Shown here piece after piece: positions 62,515-64,000 of a stretch of 64,000 bases of DNA. How positions within the stretch are numbered: position 1 is the stretch's first letter; each line of letters starts with the position of its first letter. Origin of the DNA: Thalassobacillus sp. CUG 92003 (GTDB lineage: Bacteria > Bacillota > Bacilli > Bacillales > Halobacillaceae); contig NZ_JABLSJ010000012.1 in assembly GCF_013618635.1 (NCBI RefSeq), positions 40,664 to 104,663 of the forward strand, read 5' to 3'. The notes beneath the pieces were generated by a model. That model did not search any database, was not told the DNA's origin, and saw nothing but the letters and a program-made list of their open reading frames with translations. The position numbers and the translations under genes were made by a program.

Positions 62515-63488
62515 TTTAAGTGTGTATAGCCCGATTTGGCTAACACCTTTTGTTTTCCTTGTTCATGTAAATAGGCACGGGGACCGTCTGAAGCCGCTGC
62601 CTCAACATGCCCGATAGCCGTTACGCTGAGACCGGACTCTTCCCCTGCCTGAAGGACATGTGGCCAGTCCTGTCCCCTCACACATCCGACCAATTCAAAA
62701 TCCTCACCGCCGGTTAAGGACCACTCTGCTGTTTCATCCGGAAAATAGGAGGCTAACCAGTGATGATGAGGCAGCTTATCATAATCGATGTGCAGCGCCA
62801 CCTGAGAAGACTCAACAATTTCATTAGCCTCACTAGCTAACCCATCGCTGATATCATTCAAAGTGAGACGGGAAAGACTTTGTAATGCTAATGCAAACTC
62901 AGGACGCGGGGAAGGCTGCCTGTGCCTTTTAATGAAATAAGCCGAAGCCTCTTTATCCTCCACTTGCTTACGCCCGCTCAGCAGCTCAAATCCAGCCTGT
63001 GCGTCTCCCAGCGTTCCCGTTACAAATACGATATCACCAGGCTGGGCCGTGGAACGATAACGTGCCTTATCCTTCGGCACATACCCCATAACTGTTACGG
63101 AGACCACAAGTTCACTTCCTGACACCGTGTCACCACCGATCAAATCCATACGGTAAGACGCGGCAATGTCATGAAGGCCGGAATAGATTTCCGCCAACTC
63201 TGCCTCCGTCCAGTCATCCGGAGCCACGATCGACACCATATAAAACACGGGTTCACTCCCCATCGCAGCTAAATCGCTAATATTAACAGCAAGCGCTCGA
63301 TACCCGACGTGATAAGGACGCATAGTGGCTTTTGAAAAATGGACGCCTTCGACCATGGTGTCCACGGCCGTCACCACGTCCTGGTAAACGGGACGGAAGA
63401 CAGCTGCGTCATCCCCTACTCCTTTGACGAGCGACGATTGTCGATATGTAGATTGTTTAATGGAATCAATAAATGAAAATTCTTGCAT
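62511..63488 (-). CDS. thiL: thiamine-monophosphate kinase ThiL
   Basis: About 325 aa: VKGVGDDAAVF, TAVDTMVEGVHF, VNISDLAAMGSEP and DISDGLASEANEI are the ThiL motifs. It phosphorylates TMP to TPP. The ATG at 63488 follows GAGGAGGTG; the longer frame to 63668 runs through the tRNA-Asp gene and is not coding. Confidence 0.95.
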   Translation of the reverse strand: MQEFSFIDSIKQSTYRQSSLVKGVGDDAAVFRPVYQDVVTAVDTMVEGVHFSKATMRPYHVGYRALAVNISDLAAMGSEPVFYMVSIVAPDDWTEAELAEIYSGLHDIAASYRMDLIGGDTVSGSELVVSVTVMGYVPKDKARYRSTAQPGDIVFVTGTLGDAQAGFELLSGRKQVEDKEASAYFIKRHRQPSPRPEFALALQSLSRLTLNDISDGLASEANEIVESSQVALHIDYDKLPHHHWLASYFPDETAEWSLTGGEDFELVGCVRGQDWPHVLQAGEESGLSVTAIGHVEAAASDGPRAYLHEQGKQKVLAKSGYTHLK

Positions 63489-63565
63489 GGCGAGCACCTC
63501 CTCTTCAGGCATAGTATTCTTATTATACCAATTCCATCCCAAAAATAAAAAAAGACATAACAAAA

Positions 63566-63586
63566 GCCTTAGGCGCATCCTAAGGC
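63566..63586 (-). terminator. terminator after the rRNA/tRNA transcript
   Basis: GCCTTAGG and CCTAAGGC form an 8-bp stem followed on the minus strand by TTTTGTTATGTCTTTTTT. Confidence 0.85.
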
Positions 63587-63606
63587 AACATTTCAAATTA
63601 TTATAA

Positions 63607-63683
63607 TGGCGGTCCGGACGGGACTCGAACCCGCGACCTCCTGCGTGACAGGCAGGCATTCTAACCAACTGAACTACCGGACC
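63607..63683 (-). tRNA. tRNA-Asp (anticodon GTC)
   Basis: A 77-base cloverleaf: acceptor GGTCCGG (63683-63677) with CCGGACC, discriminator G and encoded CCA (63609-63607). Anticodon stem CCTGC-CTGTCAC-GCAGG carries GTC; the T-arm has GGTTCGAGTCC. Confidence 0.97.
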
Positions 63684-63765
63684 AATTTTAAAAGTTTAAC
63701 TTGTTTTCAAAATTACTATCTTCAGCTAGCAAGGATGTCTATTCGACGTTGTAAGCTGAAATAAT

Positions 63766-63843
<78 letters not shown>

Positions 63844-63915
63844 GTATTGTAGGGAATCCCTACGAAAATTGGTCACATTGTGTAGTGTACCCATATTTTA
63901 CTAAATAGATACTGA

Positions 63916-64000
63916 CCTAGCGGCGTCCTACTCTCACGGGGATCAACCCGACTACCATCGGCGCTGGAGAGCTTAACTTCTGTGTTCGGCATGGGAACAG
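63916..64000 (-). rRNA. rrf: 5S ribosomal RNA, 3' part (continues beyond the window)
   Basis: The complement of CGGCGTCCTACTCTCAC and CGACTACCATCGGCGCTGGA, typical of Firmicutes 5S rRNA. The 5' end lies outside the window. 5S followed by tRNA-fMet and tRNA-Asp is a common Bacillaceae rrn end. Confidence 0.93.

Noticed and set aside
63489..63668. N-terminal extension of ThiL
   Set aside because: The extension is a translation of the tRNA-Asp gene and terminator; the good ribosome-binding site is at 63488.

Overview
The window looks like a low-GC, Gram-positive member of the Bacillaceae, probably a halophilic or marine genus such as Halobacillus, Thalassobacillus or Virgibacillus (genus is inference). 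The right end keeps the Bacillus subtilis oriC-proximal gene order: thiL-tsaE-tsaB-rimI-tsaD, ydiF (ABC-F), moaC, rex, ydiK, ydiL, groES-groEL, next to an rRNA operon end (5S, tRNA-fMet, tRNA-Asp).

Layout. (1) 1-6.1 kb is accessory chromosome. An IclR-type regulator and a FAD aromatic monooxygenase form an operon. A separate aldehyde dehydrogenase has the same composite palindromic operator, so the three genes look like one small aromatic-catabolism regulon. Next to them is a decayed CBASS anti-phage locus: a Cap15-like effector lacking its membrane segments, facing a cyclic-nucleotide synthase frameshifted by a third copy of a 5-bp repeat. (2) About 6.15-50.68 kb is one siphovirus prophage inserted in the 3' end of groEL. 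From right to left it carries integrase, an SOS-boxed immA, a cargo block (OLD-like ATPase plus Dam methylase, a coiled-coil membrane protein, a DUF4236 protein plus membrane-anchored SNase), cI-type repressor, a five-site operator array, cro, early genes with YqaJ/RecT recombination, DnaD/DnaC-like replication, an N4/N6 methyltransferase, RusA and XtrA. A decayed cargo patch at 30.4-33.4 kb follows, then an ArpU-like late regulator, small and large terminase, SPP1-like portal and minor head protein, scaffold, HK97-type capsid, connectors, tail genes, a collagen-like tail fibre, holin and an amidase with an SLH domain. At the far left is a second cargo block: a PanA-type (DUF4065) antitoxin-like protein followed by a large unknown membrane protein. 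(3) 50.66-64 kb is core chromosome on both strands, interrupted by one 107-bp nested palindrome between the GNAT and MFS genes and by a DnaA-box cluster between ydiF and tsaD.

The best candidates for undescribed biology are the two prophage cargo modules (ATPase + Dam; PanA-like + 697-aa membrane protein), the apparent rewriting of the GroEL GGM tail by prophage integration, and signs that an earlier element, perhaps the CBASS island, used the same groEL attachment site.
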